A DNA stretch of 64,000 bases, taken from Gordonia insulae. GTDB lineage: Bacteria; Actinomycetota; Actinomycetes; Mycobacteriales; Mycobacteriaceae. Every line of letters starts with the position of its first letter. Within the stretch, counting starts at the first letter, position 1. Under the pieces are notes generated by a model. That model saw only the letters and a list, made by a program, of their open reading frames with translations. It made no database searches and was not told the origin of the DNA. The stretch is from contig NZ_CP033972.1 in the NCBI RefSeq assembly GCF_003855095.1, positions 3,472,001 to 3,536,000 on the forward strand. Reading direction: 5' to 3'. The position numbers were made by a program, and so were the translations under genes. Shown one piece after another: positions 35,441 to 44,521 of the stretch.

Positions 35441-36328
35441 GTGAATCAATCGATTATGACGACAGAACCGCAGACCGATGACTCCCCTTTCGGAGGATTA
35501 CGGCGGTTCCTGTCACAGCTCCAGCAGGTCGATGAGGCCGACCTCGCCTCGGCGACCTGTCGCGAGGTGTGCTCGGATCTCGGGTTCTCGAAGGCGATGT
35601 TCTCGCGCGTCACCGGCTCGTCCTGGGCGCCGGAACACGTCTACGTCGCACCCGAGCTCGAGGACGGATACCGCGAACTCTGCGATGCTGTCGACGGGAC
35701 ACCGGTGCCGTTGCTCCGGGCACCGCGCGAAGCCGACCTGGTGAGGCTTCGCCGTCCGTACGTGCTCAACCGTCGGGCATTTCATCGCGAGGCATATCGG
35801 CCGTTGATCGATCTCTCGGATCCCGCGGCGTACGCGGCCGCCCCGATCCTCGTCGACGGGCGGACGGTGGCGATCCTTCATGTCGATCGAAACCGCGAGA
35901 GCATCTCCGACGACGATGTCCGCGCCCTCCTCATGGCCACCCGGATCTCTGGAATGGTGATGGCCACGAAACAGTATGTCCGACATCTGGACACCCGGCA
36001 TCGGGCACTCGCCGGCATGGTCGAGGAGTTGATGGCCACTGACCAGGCACCGGCGACGACGTTTCGTCGGCGCGCAGTCGACACCCCCGATCCACATCGC
36101 CGTGAATCGGACGACCGCGACGCCCTGCTGACCGAGCGAGAAGGGGATGTGTTGCGGCTGTTGGCCGACGGTGCCACCAACCGCGAGATCGCATCACAGC
36201 TGTTCATCTCCGATGGCACGGTGAAGTCCCACGTTCGTCGCATCTTCCAGAAGCTCGACGTGCGATCCCGCGCACAGGCGGCCGCGCGTTATCGGGAGAG
36301 ACGGCCCGGCGCGTTCACCCACGCGTGA
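35441..36328 (+). CDS. LuxR-family regulator with GAF-like sensor domain (first of pair)
   Basis: About 295 residues; start chosen at GTG eight bases after a GGAG, with ATG five codons later and GTG three codons earlier as alternatives. Residues about 30-190 look like a GAF domain ([48 protein letters not shown]). The C-terminal HTH is [43 protein letters not shown]. Its stop overlaps the GTG of the second LuxR gene. The pair lies between ALDH and the P450 genes and probably controls that upper pathway. Confidence 0.85.
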   Translation: MNQSIMTTEPQTDDSPFGGLRRFLSQLQQVDEADLASATCREVCSDLGFSKAMFSRVTGSSWAPEHVYVAPELEDGYRELCDAVDGTPVPLLRAPREADLVRLRRPYVLNRRAFHREAYRPLIDLSDPAAYAAAPILVDGRTVAILHVDRNRESISDDDVRALLMATRISGMVMATKQYVRHLDTRHRALAGMVEELMATDQAPATTFRRRAVDTPDPHRRESDDRDALLTEREGDVLRLLADGATNREIASQLFISDGTVKSHVRRIFQKLDVRSRAQAAARYRERRPGAFTHA

Positions 36329-37062
36329 TACCCGACAGGAATAAACGGGAGCGGGTCGAGGCCGCGTTGGTCTCGGTCATGGACGCATCCGACCACGACA
36401 GCCTCGCCCAGGTCTTCTGTCAGGCGATGGCTGCCATCACGGGTTCCGAGAGCGTCGCGCTCGCCGAGATCGACGACGTCACGATTCACGAACTGGCGCG
36501 CGTCGAGCGACCTGGCGCGCCGTCGCTCCTGTCCAACGATCGCCTGACCGTCGGACTCGCCCCGCGCGCGTCGACATCTGTCACATGGCACCAGGCGGCG
36601 GGCGCGAACACGCCTGGGCAGGGCACGGTGACAATCGTCGATCTGCCCTCGGACGGGACACGAACCGTCGTGTTCATCGACGGTCAGGTCGATCAGGACG
36701 ATCGCGAGTCGGTTCTGCTCCTCGTGGACATCGCCGGCGCGACGGCGGAACGTATCGCCGGCGCAGAGCGGCTGCGGGATCAGGACAACCGCTTTCGGTC
36801 GCTGAGCGAGCGGATCAAGGCGCTCGGGAACAACGACCCGGAGGACATCCATGACGATCGTGCCGCTGAATTCGCCTCAACCGCCGCGCTTCTCACGGAG
36901 CGTGAGCGTGACATTCTCGAGGACCTTCTCCGCGGGGCCTCCAACGCAGCGATAGCGGAGACACACACCCTCTCGATCGAGACGGTCAAGACCCACGTCA
37001 AACACATCCTGCGAAAAATGGGCGCGAACAACCGAGCCGAGCTGATTGCCCGTTCCGGGTGA
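36325..37062 (+). CDS. LuxR-family regulator (second of pair)
   Basis: A 245-residue paralogue of the preceding regulator, starting at a GTG that overlaps its stop. The N-terminal 150 residues form a degenerate GAF-like sensor ([44 protein letters not shown]). The C-terminal HTH is [47 protein letters not shown]. Coupled expression suggests a heteromeric regulator. It converges on the ferredoxin gene with only about 10 bases between. Confidence 0.85.
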   Translation: MIPDRNKRERVEAALVSVMDASDHDSLAQVFCQAMAAITGSESVALAEIDDVTIHELARVERPGAPSLLSNDRLTVGLAPRASTSVTWHQAAGANTPGQGTVTIVDLPSDGTRTVVFIDGQVDQDDRESVLLLVDIAGATAERIAGAERLRDQDNRFRSLSERIKALGNNDPEDIHDDRAAEFASTAALLTERERDILEDLLRGASNAAIAETHTLSIETVKTHVKHILRKMGANNRAELIARSG

Positions 37063-37072
37063 CGGTCGACAC

Positions 37073-37390
37073 TTACATCGCCGAATCGACGACCTCGACG
37101 TGGACCTCGCTCTGATCGGCGATCACGAGCTGGCACGACAGGCGCGAGTTCGGCCGCGCGCCATCCAGGAACTCGATGAGTTCGGCCTCCTCATCAGTCG
37201 GCGGATCGAAGCCGTCTGTCATCGGATCATTCAGATAGACATGACATGTCGCACACGAGCAGCTACCGCCACATTCCGCGACGATACCCGGCAGATTGTT
37301 GCGTACCGAACCGTCCATGACCGTCTGGCCGGCCGGGACATCGACGGCCTCCTCGGTGCCGTCGGGCAGGTGGTAAACGACGCGTGCCAT
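37073..37390 (-). CDS. putidaredoxin-type [2Fe-2S] ferredoxin
   Basis: A 105-residue ferredoxin with ligands C40, C46, C49 and C86 ([10 protein letters not shown] and LSCQL), the spacing of putidaredoxin/terpredoxin. It should carry electrons from the ferredoxin reductase to the adjacent P450. It is encoded divergently from the P450, sharing a 247-base promoter gap, unlike the co-directional order of the Pseudomonas terp operon. Confidence 0.93.
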   Translation of the reverse strand: MARVVYHLPDGTEEAVDVPAGQTVMDGSVRNNLPGIVAECGGSCSCATCHVYLNDPMTDGFDPPTDEEAELIEFLDGARPNSRLSCQLVIADQSEVHVEVVDSAM

Positions 37391-37637
37391 GTCTGTCTCC
37401 TCGATAGTTCAGGCTGTGCGAGATCTGCGACCTCCGCCTCATCGTGTGCCAGATCGAACCCCAAAGCATCACCTCTTCGGTGTAATCGCTCACCCGACAG
37501 AGGTATACGCCGTCACATGGTCTGTAGATCCCTCCTTGTGTGGGACAGATACCCCGTCGGGGGGACGAGCCGGACGTGATGCAGCGCACACACTGGACCA
37601 CGTTCCAGCCCAGTGTGACGCACGAGATAGGACGCTC
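37391..37637. promoter_or_regulatory. divergent ferredoxin/P450 promoter region
   Basis: A 247-base gap between the ferredoxin and P450 genes. It has a partial operator-like TGGTCTGTAGA near 37519 but no good copy of the island operator, which suggests control by the neighbouring LuxR pair instead. GACAGATACCCCGTCGGGGGGACGAG near 37550 includes a CCCCGTCGGGG-like partial palindrome. Nothing else is recognisable. Confidence 0.4.
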
Positions 37638-38963
37638 ATGACCTCCACAGCGCAATCCCCCGCCGATCTGATCATTCCCGACGACGTCGCACAGCAGATC
37701 GTGCTTCCGGAAGGGCATCGCGACGACGGCCGCCTATTCGAGGCGTACCGCTGGCTCCGCGAGAACAATCCCCTGGGACTGGCACGGGTCGACGGTTACG
37801 ACCCGACCTATCTGGTGAGCAAGCATGCCGACATCATGGAGATCGAGCGGCAGCCGCAGATCTTCACCAGTGCCGGCGGCGAAGAGAAGGGGAAGTTCAA
37901 CCCGATCCTGGCGAACCAGGCGGGTGACGAGTTCACCAAATCCATCAACAACGGCAGCCTGCGCGTCCTGGAGACGCTGACCTATCTCGATCCGCCCGAG
38001 CACACCGTCGTCAAAGACATTGCCGCCGACTGGTTCCGACCCAACAACCTCAAGCAGTGGGAGGACACGATTCGGACGTTGGCCCGTGAGTCCGTAGATC
38101 GCCTGCTCACGACGGACGGAAGGATCGACTTCGTGAAGGACTTTGCGCTGCAGTATCCATTGCACGTGATCATGAGTTTGTTCGGGGTCCCGGAATCGGA
38201 CGAACCTCGGATGATGGCTCTGACTCAGGAGTTCTTCGGTACTGCCGATCCAGACGCGGCCCGCGACGATGTCGAGCCGCTGACCCCCGACGCCGCTGCC
38301 AAGCAATGGGTGGCAACGATTCAGGACTTCTATGCGTACTTCGACGAACTGCTCATGAGTCGCCGCGCGAATCCGACTGGCGACCTGGCCTCCATCATCT
38401 CCACCGCCAAGGACCCTGACGGCGAGTACTTCGCGAAGGAGGTTGCCTACGGCTACTTCATCGCGATCGCCACCGCAGGCCACGACACCACTTCCTCCAC
38501 CATGGCCGGCGGCATCCACGCGATCTCGCAGAATCCCGGGCTCCTCGGTCGGCTCCAGGGAGACCTGTCCCTCGTCCCCAATCTCGTGAACGAGTCGCTC
38601 CGTTGGGCATCGCCGGTCAAGCACTTCATGCGCACCGCAGTCGAGCCTTATGAGCTGCGCGGCCGCTCGATCCAGCCGGGCGACCGGTTCATGCTCCTTT
38701 ACCAGTCGGGCAACCGCGACGCCGATGTGTTCGACGAGCCGGATGTGTTCAACATCGACCGACGCCCCAATCGGCACATCGCCTTCGGCTACGGGCCACA
38801 CATGTGCATCGGCCAGCACCTGGCGAAGATCGAACTCCGCATCATGTTCGAGACCTTGCTGCCCCACCTCACGAATGTGCAATTGGCGGGAGACACCAAG
38901 TTCATCCAGACCAACTTCGTCGGCGGCCTCAAGAACATGCCGGTCGAGTTGGCGTTCGCCTGA
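37638..38963 (+). CDS. cytochrome P450, CYP108 (P450terp)-like
   Basis: A 441-residue soluble P450; ATG after AGATAGGA. The I-helix AGHDTTSST, ExxR in NESLRW and heme loop [17 protein letters not shown] (Cys390) are clear. Remembered P450terp shares ALYYPLHVVM-like [29 protein letters not shown]-like [22 protein letters not shown] and [11 protein letters not shown] near the C-terminus, so CYP108 is the best family. CYP108 enzymes hydroxylate monoterpenes (alpha-terpineol; p-cymene and limonene in Rhodococcus relatives), often at a methyl group. The redox partners flank it. Confidence 0.92.
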   Translation: MTSTAQSPADLIIPDDVAQQIVLPEGHRDDGRLFEAYRWLRENNPLGLARVDGYDPTYLVSKHADIMEIERQPQIFTSAGGEEKGKFNPILANQAGDEFTKSINNGSLRVLETLTYLDPPEHTVVKDIAADWFRPNNLKQWEDTIRTLARESVDRLLTTDGRIDFVKDFALQYPLHVIMSLFGVPESDEPRMMALTQEFFGTADPDAARDDVEPLTPDAAAKQWVATIQDFYAYFDELLMSRRANPTGDLASIISTAKDPDGEYFAKEVAYGYFIAIATAGHDTTSSTMAGGIHAISQNPGLLGRLQGDLSLVPNLVNESLRWASPVKHFMRTAVEPYELRGRSIQPGDRFMLLYQSGNRDADVFDEPDVFNIDRRPNRHIAFGYGPHMCIGQHLAKIELRIMFETLLPHLTNVQLAGDTKFIQTNFVGGLKNMPVELAFA

Positions 38964-38965
38964 CG

Positions 38966-40207
38966 ATGAGCACAACAGGCAACCCGGTTGTCATCGTCGG
39001 TGCCGGGCACGGCGGAGCGGGACTCGCCGCCCTGCTCCGTCAGTCCGGCTTCGACGGTGAATTGGTGCTGGTCGGCGCCGAAGCCCACCACCCATACCAT
39101 CGGCCACCACTGTCGAAGAAGTTCGGCGGCGACGAGGAGTACCAACTGCTCCGCCCCGCGGAGTTCTACGCCGAGAACGGCATCGACTTCCGGCGCGGGG
39201 TCAGTGTCGTCAGCGTCGATCGGCCCGCCATGCGCGTGGAGCTGTCGGATGGATCGAGCCTGGGCTATCACGTGTTGGTGCTCGCCACCGGATCGACGCC
39301 GCGGCAGCTCCCGATTCCGGGCGCCACCGCGAGAGGCGTGCTGACCTTGCGCACCCTCGACGACGCATGGGCATTGGGCACGGCCCTCGACAGTCGCGCG
39401 CCGTTGGTGATCGTCGGTGGAGGGTACGTGGGCATGGAGGTCGCCGCTGTCGCCCGGTCGCTGGACATCCCGGTCACCATCATCGAACGCGAGCGGCGCG
39501 TACTGGCACGCGTCGCCAGCCCCGAACTCTCCGAACGCCTCACCGAGTATCACCGTGGTCGTGGAACCGATATCCGAGTCTCCGCACAGATCAGGGCAAT
39601 TCGTACCGAGTCCGGCTCAGCGTGCGGTGTGGAACTGACTGACGACACGCTCGTCGAGGCCGCCACGGTTCTGGTCGGCATCGGTGCCGTACCCAACGAA
39701 GGGTTGGCGGGCGCAGCCGGATTGGCCTGTGCCAACGGGGTGATCGTCGACGAATGTGGCCGAACCAGTGATCCGAGGGTGTTCGCCATCGGCGATGTCG
39801 CCCGTCGACCACTCCCGGGCACCGACGAACTCGTCCGGCTGGAATCCATACCGAACGCCACCGAACAGGCCCGGCAGGTCGCTGCGGCCATCCTCGAGAG
39901 CGCGCCCCCCGAGCCCGAGGTCCCGTGGTTCTGGTCGGACCAGTTCGATCTCAAGCTCAAGATCGCCGGCCTGATGGCCCCCGGGTGTCGCGTGGTCGCT
40001 CGTGCCGGAAAGAAGCCGGGCGCATTCGGCCTGTTCCATGTCGCCGACGATGCCACCGTGGTGGCCGTCGAAACCGCCAACTCGCCGGGCGATTTCGTGA
40101 CAGGAAAGAAGTTCATCGCAGCACGGACGTCCATCGATCCCGAGCGACTCGCCGATCCCGATGTCTCGCTGCGCGATGTCGCCGCCATACCGGCAGCGGG
40201 CGTATGA
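38966..40207 (+). CDS. FAD-dependent ferredoxin reductase (putidaredoxin-reductase type)
   Basis: A 413-residue reductase, ATG two bases after the P450 stop. FAD site VIVGAGHGGAGLAALLRQSG, HRPPLSKKF, the NAD-binding VIVGGGYVGMEVAAVARSL, and VFAIGDVARRP are all canonical. It transfers electrons from NADH to the [2Fe-2S] ferredoxin. The tight coupling with the P450 makes it the dedicated reductase. Confidence 0.93.
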   Translation: MSTTGNPVVIVGAGHGGAGLAALLRQSGFDGELVLVGAEAHHPYHRPPLSKKFGGDEEYQLLRPAEFYAENGIDFRRGVSVVSVDRPAMRVELSDGSSLGYHVLVLATGSTPRQLPIPGATARGVLTLRTLDDAWALGTALDSRAPLVIVGGGYVGMEVAAVARSLDIPVTIIERERRVLARVASPELSERLTEYHRGRGTDIRVSAQIRAIRTESGSACGVELTDDTLVEAATVLVGIGAVPNEGLAGAAGLACANGVIVDECGRTSDPRVFAIGDVARRPLPGTDELVRLESIPNATEQARQVAAAILESAPPEPEVPWFWSDQFDLKLKIAGLMAPGCRVVARAGKKPGAFGLFHVADDATVVAVETANSPGDFVTGKKFIAARTSIDPERLADPDVSLRDVAAIPAAGV

Positions 40208-40242
40208 GATCCCACCCAACCAGTCGAACTCAGGAGAAGAAC

Positions 40243-41355
40243 ATGCAGACACAGGCAGCGTTGCTGACCGGACCCGGTAGTGATTTCACCGTGGCCGACA
40301 TCGACATCGACGGACCGCGGGCCGGCGAGGTACTCGTGCAGATCGCCGCTGTCGGCATCTGCCACACCGACCTCGCCGCTCGGGATGGGGTGCTGCCCTT
40401 GGAATTCCCCGGTGTCGCCGGCCACGAAGGCGCAGGCACGGTGTTGGCCGTCGGCGATGGCGTCACCAAGGTCAGCATCGGCGACAAAGTAGGCGTCACC
40501 TTCAACAGCTGCGGCCGGTGCACCACCTGCACCACGGGGCGCCAGTCCTATTGCGAGAACTTCAACGAGATGAATTACAGCGGTGTCCGCAACGACGGCA
40601 GCAAGCCGCTCAGCATGGACGGAAAGCCGGTGGGCGGCCTGTTCTTCGGCCAGTCGTCGTTCGCCCGAGTGGCTCTGGCCAACGAACGCAACGTCGTGAG
40701 GATCGATGACGACATACCGTTCGAGCTACTCGCACCGTTGGGCTGTGGCGTGCAGACCGGGGTGGGCGCCGTCATGCGGTCCCTCTCCGCCGAAAAGGGC
40801 TCCACAATCGCCATCGCCGGCGGCGGTTCGGTGGGCCTGTCCGCGGCGATCGGCGCTGTCATCCAGGGTTGCGCGACCATTCTGGTCATCGAACCCAATC
40901 AGACTCGCCGCGAGCTGGCCCTCGAACTGGGTGCTACGCATGCCATCGACCCATCGGCCGGGGGCGTCGCCGAGCAGATCCGCATGGCGGTTCCCAACGG
41001 CGTCGACTACATCGTCGACACCACCGGGATCCCTGCAGTGGTCGAAGCCCTCATCGGCGCGACCGCGGTGCGCGGAACAATCGGCCTGATCGGCGTGCCG
41101 TCCGACCCGACCGGCACCATCGGCCTCAACATCATCGCCGCGCTCACCCTCGGTCTCACGATCACCGGAATCATCGAGGGCGACAGCGTGCCCGACGATT
41201 TCATCCCGGAACTCGTTGCACTCCACCGCGAAGGCCGCCTCCCACTCGAGAAGCTGGTCACGACCTTTCCTTTCGAGAAGATCAACGATGCCGTCGCGGC
41301 TCAACACGATGGCTCTGTGGTCAAGCCGGTACTGGTGTTCGACGACGAGTCATAG
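40243..41355 (+). CDS. zinc-dependent aryl/allylic alcohol dehydrogenase
   Basis: A 370-residue class III-like MDR; ATG with CAGGAG upstream. Catalytic zinc ligands in GICHTDLAA and GHEGAG, structural zinc in CGRCTTCTTGRQSYC, and the Rossmann IAGGGSVGLSAAIGA. The GVQTGVGAVMRSL segment and length resemble benzyl/geraniol/perillyl alcohol dehydrogenases. It should oxidise the P450 product alcohol to the aldehyde used by the upstream ALDH. A strong terminator hairpin follows. Confidence 0.9.
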   Translation: MQTQAALLTGPGSDFTVADIDIDGPRAGEVLVQIAAVGICHTDLAARDGVLPLEFPGVAGHEGAGTVLAVGDGVTKVSIGDKVGVTFNSCGRCTTCTTGRQSYCENFNEMNYSGVRNDGSKPLSMDGKPVGGLFFGQSSFARVALANERNVVRIDDDIPFELLAPLGCGVQTGVGAVMRSLSAEKGSTIAIAGGGSVGLSAAIGAVIQGCATILVIEPNQTRRELALELGATHAIDPSAGGVAEQIRMAVPNGVDYIVDTTGIPAVVEALIGATAVRGTIGLIGVPSDPTGTIGLNIIAALTLGLTITGIIEGDSVPDDFIPELVALHREGRLPLEKLVTTFPFEKINDAVAAQHDGSVVKPVLVFDDES

Positions 41356-41368
41356 CGCGTCCCGACCT

Positions 41369-41415
41369 GGCGCTTGGCCCCGCAATGTCCTCTGATCGCG
41401 GCGGGGCCAAGTGCC
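41369..41415. terminator. hairpin terminator after the P450 operon
   Basis: Arms GGCGCTTGGCCCCGC and GCGGGGCCAAGTGCC pair over 15 bases with one G-T position, around a 17-base loop, just after the alcohol dehydrogenase stop. Confidence 0.75.
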
Positions 41416-41436
41416 TTCGATGGCTTTGCAGACAAT

Positions 41437-41447
41437 TGGTCTGTCCA
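41437..41447. promoter_or_regulatory. GntR/FadR-type operator copy 10
   Basis: TGGTCTGTCCA in TTGGTCTGTCCAAA, a near-palindrome 54 bases before the small HTH gene. It differs from the strict consensus at one of the conserved A/T positions, like copies 2 and 3. Confidence 0.5.
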
Positions 41448-41501
41448 AATATTGGCGCTTGGGCTACGCTGAGGCAACTCGTTCGATGCCATGGAGGAAA
41501 G

Positions 41502-41756
41502 ATGATCGGCCCCAATATGCTGTACCCCAACATATCTGAGTCAGATCGATCGATGATTCGTTACCTACTGCGCTGGGCACCGTTTGACGGCGGTGACGAC
41601 GAGATCTTCCCGACGTTCGGAATCAGCCCAGGTACTTTCTACCTGCGCGTCGGCCGACTGCTCCAAGCCGAACCCGACCGAATCCCGCATCACAATCTCG
41701 CAGAGTTGATCGCGTACTGTGCCCGAAAAGCGAGGGCGACGTCAACAGGTCGCTGA
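41502..41756 (+). CDS. small helix-turn-helix protein (DUF3263-like)
   Basis: An 84-residue protein with GGAGGAA before ATG (MIGPNMLYPNISESDR). The central RYLLRWAPFDGGDDEIFPTFGISPGTFYLRVGRLLQ resembles the DUF3263 putative HTH family of small actinobacterial proteins. It stands alone between the P450 operon terminator and the convergent CitE gene, under its own operator copy. It may be an accessory regulator or anti-regulator of the island; no experiment-based role is known to me. Confidence 0.65.
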   Translation: MIGPNMLYPNISESDRSMIRYLLRWAPFDGGDDEIFPTFGISPGTFYLRVGRLLQAEPDRIPHHNLAELIAYCARKARATSTGR

Positions 41757-41766
41757 TTTCGAGCGG

Positions 41767-42645
41767 TTACCCGTTATCCCACGCCAGGACCCGCTGTGCC
41801 TGTTTCAGATGAGGAAGATCCAGCATCTTGCCTTCCAGCGCAACGGTTCCCACATCCGCAGAGAACGCTTGCACCACCCGCTGGGCGAACTCGATCTCGT
41901 CGGTCGAAGGGGTGAACGACGAGTTGATGATGTCAACCTGGGCGGGATGGATAGCGATTCGTCCGCTGAAACCCTCTGCGCGCGCACGTCGCGAGGACTC
42001 GGCAAGGCCGGCGTCGTCGCGAATGTCGACGTACAGGGTTTCCACCGCTTCAACATCGGCGGCTCGCGCGCCCATGAGGGTCAGGGAACGCACCACCTGA
42101 TAGGTGGTTGCCCACTCGCCGGTGGAGCCGAGATTGGTCGACGCGCCCAGGGCAGCGCTGAGGTCCTCCGCACCCCAGGTGAGGCCGTACAGCCGGTCCA
42201 GCCCCGCGGTCGCGAAGTCACCGAGCCTGAACGGTGCGAGCGGCGTCTCGGTCGCAACCGGCAGAACCTGCACGGTTCCGGTCACGATCCCGTAGGCAGC
42301 TTCGAGAGCGTCGATATAGTGGTGCACGCGCCGCACATCCTCGGGCCCTGTGATTTTCGGGATCATGACGCCCGCGGGAACGGCAGGGATCACCGCCGCG
42401 AGGTCCGCCAGCGCGTGGCCGGTCTGGAGTGGATTGATCCGCACCCACAACTGCGGACCACCGGTGGATACGAGTTGGGCAACAACAAACTCGGAAACCA
42501 ACTGACGCGCCAACGGCTTTCGCGCAGCGCTTACCGCATCCTCAAGATCGAGAATCACCGCATCGGCGGTCGTTCCGGCAACCTTGCCAAGCTTCTTCTC
42601 GCTGTCGCCGGGAACGAACAGAAAGGACCGAAGCGGGCGGCTCAT
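41767..42645 (-). CDS. CitE/HpcH-type acyl-CoA lyase
   Basis: A 292-residue TIM-barrel lyase; ATG overlaps the MaoC stop (ATGA). Motifs: SFLFVPGDSEKKLGK, DAVILDLEDAV, VRINPLQTGH, LPVATETPLAPF (metal-binding Glu) and GRIAIHPAQVDIIN. Family reactions include citramalyl-CoA, malyl-CoA and HMG-CoA cleavage. Together with the MaoC-type hydratase it mirrors the M. tuberculosis Rv2498c/Rv2499c pair used for itaconyl/citramalyl-CoA. It may cleave a branched beta-hydroxy diacyl-CoA left after ring opening. Confidence 0.87.
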   Translation of the reverse strand: MSRPLRSFLFVPGDSEKKLGKVAGTTADAVILDLEDAVSAARKPLARQLVSEFVVAQLVSTGGPQLWVRINPLQTGHALADLAAVIPAVPAGVMIPKITGPEDVRRVHHYIDALEAAYGIVTGTVQVLPVATETPLAPFRLGDFATAGLDRLYGLTWGAEDLSAALGASTNLGSTGEWATTYQVVRSLTLMGARAADVEAVETLYVDIRDDAGLAESSRRARAEGFSGRIAIHPAQVDIINSSFTPSTDEIEFAQRVVQAFSADVGTVALEGKMLDLPHLKQAQRVLAWDNG

Positions 42646-43097
42646 TCCTGCGGCTTCTTCCGCTGCAGCCCGCTTCGCTTACACGTCGCGACCAGTTCGT
42701 CGTTCTGATTGAACGCCTGATGCAGAAAGGTGACGATGCCCTCGTCCGGGCGGGATTTGGAATCGCGCAGCTCGATCACCTCGGTGACGACATGAATTGT
42801 GTCACCGTGGAACAGCGGTTTGGGGAACCTGACCTCGTCCCATCCCAGGTTGGCCACCGCGGTACCCAGGGTGGTGTCACCGACGGAGATGCCGACCATC
42901 AGCCCGAGTGTGAAGGCGCTGTTCACGATCCGCTGCCCGAACGGCGTGTCCTTCATGTATTCCTCGTCGAGGTGCAGCAACGCCGGGTTATGCGTCATCG
43001 CCGTGAAGAGCACGTTGTCGGTCTCGGTGACCGTGCGCCTGATCGGATGATCGAACCTCTGCCCGACCGACAACTCGTCGAACCACACACCAGCCAT
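42642..43097 (-). CDS. MaoC-family hydratase (itaconyl/mesaconyl-CoA-hydratase-like)
   Basis: A 151-residue hot-dog protein; ATG of MAGVWFDELSVGQRF with GAGGTGG upstream. The motif AMTHNPALLHLDEEYMKDTPFGQRIVNSAFTLGLMVG carries the catalytic Asp/His region in the altered form (N-P-x-L-H-x-D) seen in the itaconyl-CoA hydratase branch. GWDEVRFPKPLFHGDTI is the matching strand. It would hydrate an unsaturated branched diacyl-CoA to the substrate of the CitE-like lyase. An operator copy stands 36 bases upstream. Confidence 0.85.
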   Translation of the reverse strand: MAGVWFDELSVGQRFDHPIRRTVTETDNVLFTAMTHNPALLHLDEEYMKDTPFGQRIVNSAFTLGLMVGISVGDTTLGTAVANLGWDEVRFPKPLFHGDTIHVVTEVIELRDSKSRPDEGIVTFLHQAFNQNDELVATCKRSGLQRKKPQE

Positions 43098-43132
43098 GGC
43101 GCACCACCTCCGCAATCGAATTAACGGATCAA

Positions 43133-43143
43133 TGGTACGACCA
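43133..43143. promoter_or_regulatory. GntR/FadR-type operator copy 11
   Basis: TGGTACGACCA flanked as ATGGTACGACCATAAG, identical at the core to copies 1 and 4. It lies just upstream of the MaoC-CitE operon and is the rightmost copy; I saw none in the iac block. Confidence 0.72.
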
Positions 43144-43168
43144 TAAGCTGGATGCGGTCAATCAGTTC

Positions 43169-43804
43169 TCAGTACGCCGAGTTGACGTTGTCCATCGAGC
43201 CGTAGGTATGCGCGGCGTAGTTGCATGCGGCGACGATGTTGGCGACCGGGTCCCAGACGTCGAACTTGGTGCCCTCGACGTGGTACGCCGCAAAGGTCGG
43301 GTCGATCACCTGCAGCAGCCCCTTGGACGGGATGCCGGCGGCAGCGTTGGAGTCATAGAGGTTGATGGCCCGCGGGTTGCCGGTGGACTCGCGCATGACG
43401 TTGCGCATGATGCCGTCGTAGCTCGCGGGGATGTTGTTCGCCTTGAGGATGTCCAGCGACTGACGAATCCAGCCGTCGAGGTTGTCGGCGTAGACCGGTC
43501 GCGGCGGCGGGGCCGGGGCCACGATGGGCTGGACCGGCTTGTTGGCGGCCATCTCGATCTTCGGGGTGGGTGCGGTCTTCACCGGGAAGGCCGGCGTGGA
43601 CGCGGACGCGTCGGTCTCGGCCGACGGCGCGGTATGGGTGGTGGCAACCGGCTGACGCTCGGCGTTGGCGGGCTCGGTGGTGCTGATCGCACCGGCGGTG
43701 ATGGTGGCCGCGACCGCGAGCGTGGCCGCGCCGCCGACGTAGCGGATGTGGGTACGGGACGCGCTGGTCCGGGCACGCCGGAGCGACTTCGAGAGAACGA
43801 ACAT
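43169..43804 (-). CDS. secreted lysozyme-like/lytic transglycosylase-domain protein
   Basis: A 211-residue exported protein. An N-terminal basic stretch and hydrophobic helix (YVGGAATLAVAATITAGAI) ending near AxA (PANAE) form a signal peptide. A Pro/Ala/Thr-rich linker to about residue 100 follows, then an SLT/lysozyme-like domain: NLDGWIRQSLDIL, YDGIMRNVMRESTGNPRAIN (catalytic Glu) and KGLLQVIDPTFAAYH. It should act on peptidoglycan outside the membrane. Unrelated to the catabolic genes; marks the edge of the island. Confidence 0.88.
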   Translation of the reverse strand: MFVLSKSLRRARTSASRTHIRYVGGAATLAVAATITAGAISTTEPANAERQPVATTHTAPSAETDASASTPAFPVKTAPTPKIEMAANKPVQPIVAPAPPPRPVYADNLDGWIRQSLDILKANNIPASYDGIMRNVMRESTGNPRAINLYDSNAAAGIPSKGLLQVIDPTFAAYHVEGTKFDVWDPVANIVAACNYAAHTYGSMDNVNSAY

Positions 43805-44521
43805 GTAACTGGTTTCCTGAGTGTTGGTCCGCCCATCGGCGGGCAGCAGACAACCTCCGAGGCGCGGTGGCGCTCCCGGCTACGTGGGTCATCGCTGACA
43901 TGGACTTGTTGAACAAGGGACGCTGCCGTCCCGGCGCATGCCGCAATCGACCCACCGCTGTAGGGTCCAGGCGAGAATCGCTCAGGCGGCGACGGTGGCG
44001 GTGTCAGCCCCGATAGCCGCAGCGAGACCGCGGATTGCGCATGCGGGAGAAATCCGCATAGCTACTCCACTTTCTCGTGCTGCAGACGTCTCGTCTGCGT
44101 TCGTGGTTGATAACAGATTGATATACGTCCCTGAGAAAAGTCCAATAGCGGACCCGCGCACGGGGCCGATACGGCATCGAACCGACCCGTGTCAATGTCC
44201 GAAAAATGTGGTTTGCCCTGGAGGTATGCGAAATTTCGGCTCCGTGATCCGTTTCACAAGTTTGCTGGTCGAAATTCCGCGGAATCGGCGCCGGAAGGTC
44301 ACGAAACAGTTCATTGAATACGCACGGACCCCGGGGGCCACCGTAGGACCATGACCTCGGTTGGCGACCTCGAGAGGGCCTGAGCGCGCTTAGGTGGACG
44401 CCGTGTCTCTTCCGTTGCCATTTCTTCGCCGATCCGGTGCCTGACCGTCGCACCTCGCCCGTCCGGCGACGCCTATCCTGCTGACAAGTCGACCATCGGG
44501 GGGCCACCGAAGGGATGACCG
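43805..44521. promoter_or_regulatory. 717-base intergenic region with possible leader ORF and hairpin
   Basis: Upstream of the lysozyme-like gene (minus strand) there is a short frame at 44059-43982, 25 codons, starting MRISPACAIRGL after a GTGGAG site. A perfect GGGACG/CGTCCC hairpin follows at 43917-43932, ahead of TTGTT on that strand. This could be a leader peptide with attenuator. Cell-wall hydrolase genes of actinobacteria often carry c-di-AMP riboswitches; I looked for the conserved ydaO core and could not confirm it. The part nearest the lipoprotein gene shows no recognisable feature. Confidence 0.3.

Noticed and set aside
37515..37530. Twelfth operator copy before the P450 (TGGTCTGTAGA)
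   Set aside because: Only the left half-site fits; the right half is lost, so it was not counted.
43805..44060. c-di-AMP (ydaO) riboswitch upstream of the lysozyme-like gene
   Set aside because: Context fits, but I could not find the conserved core; a covariance search is needed.
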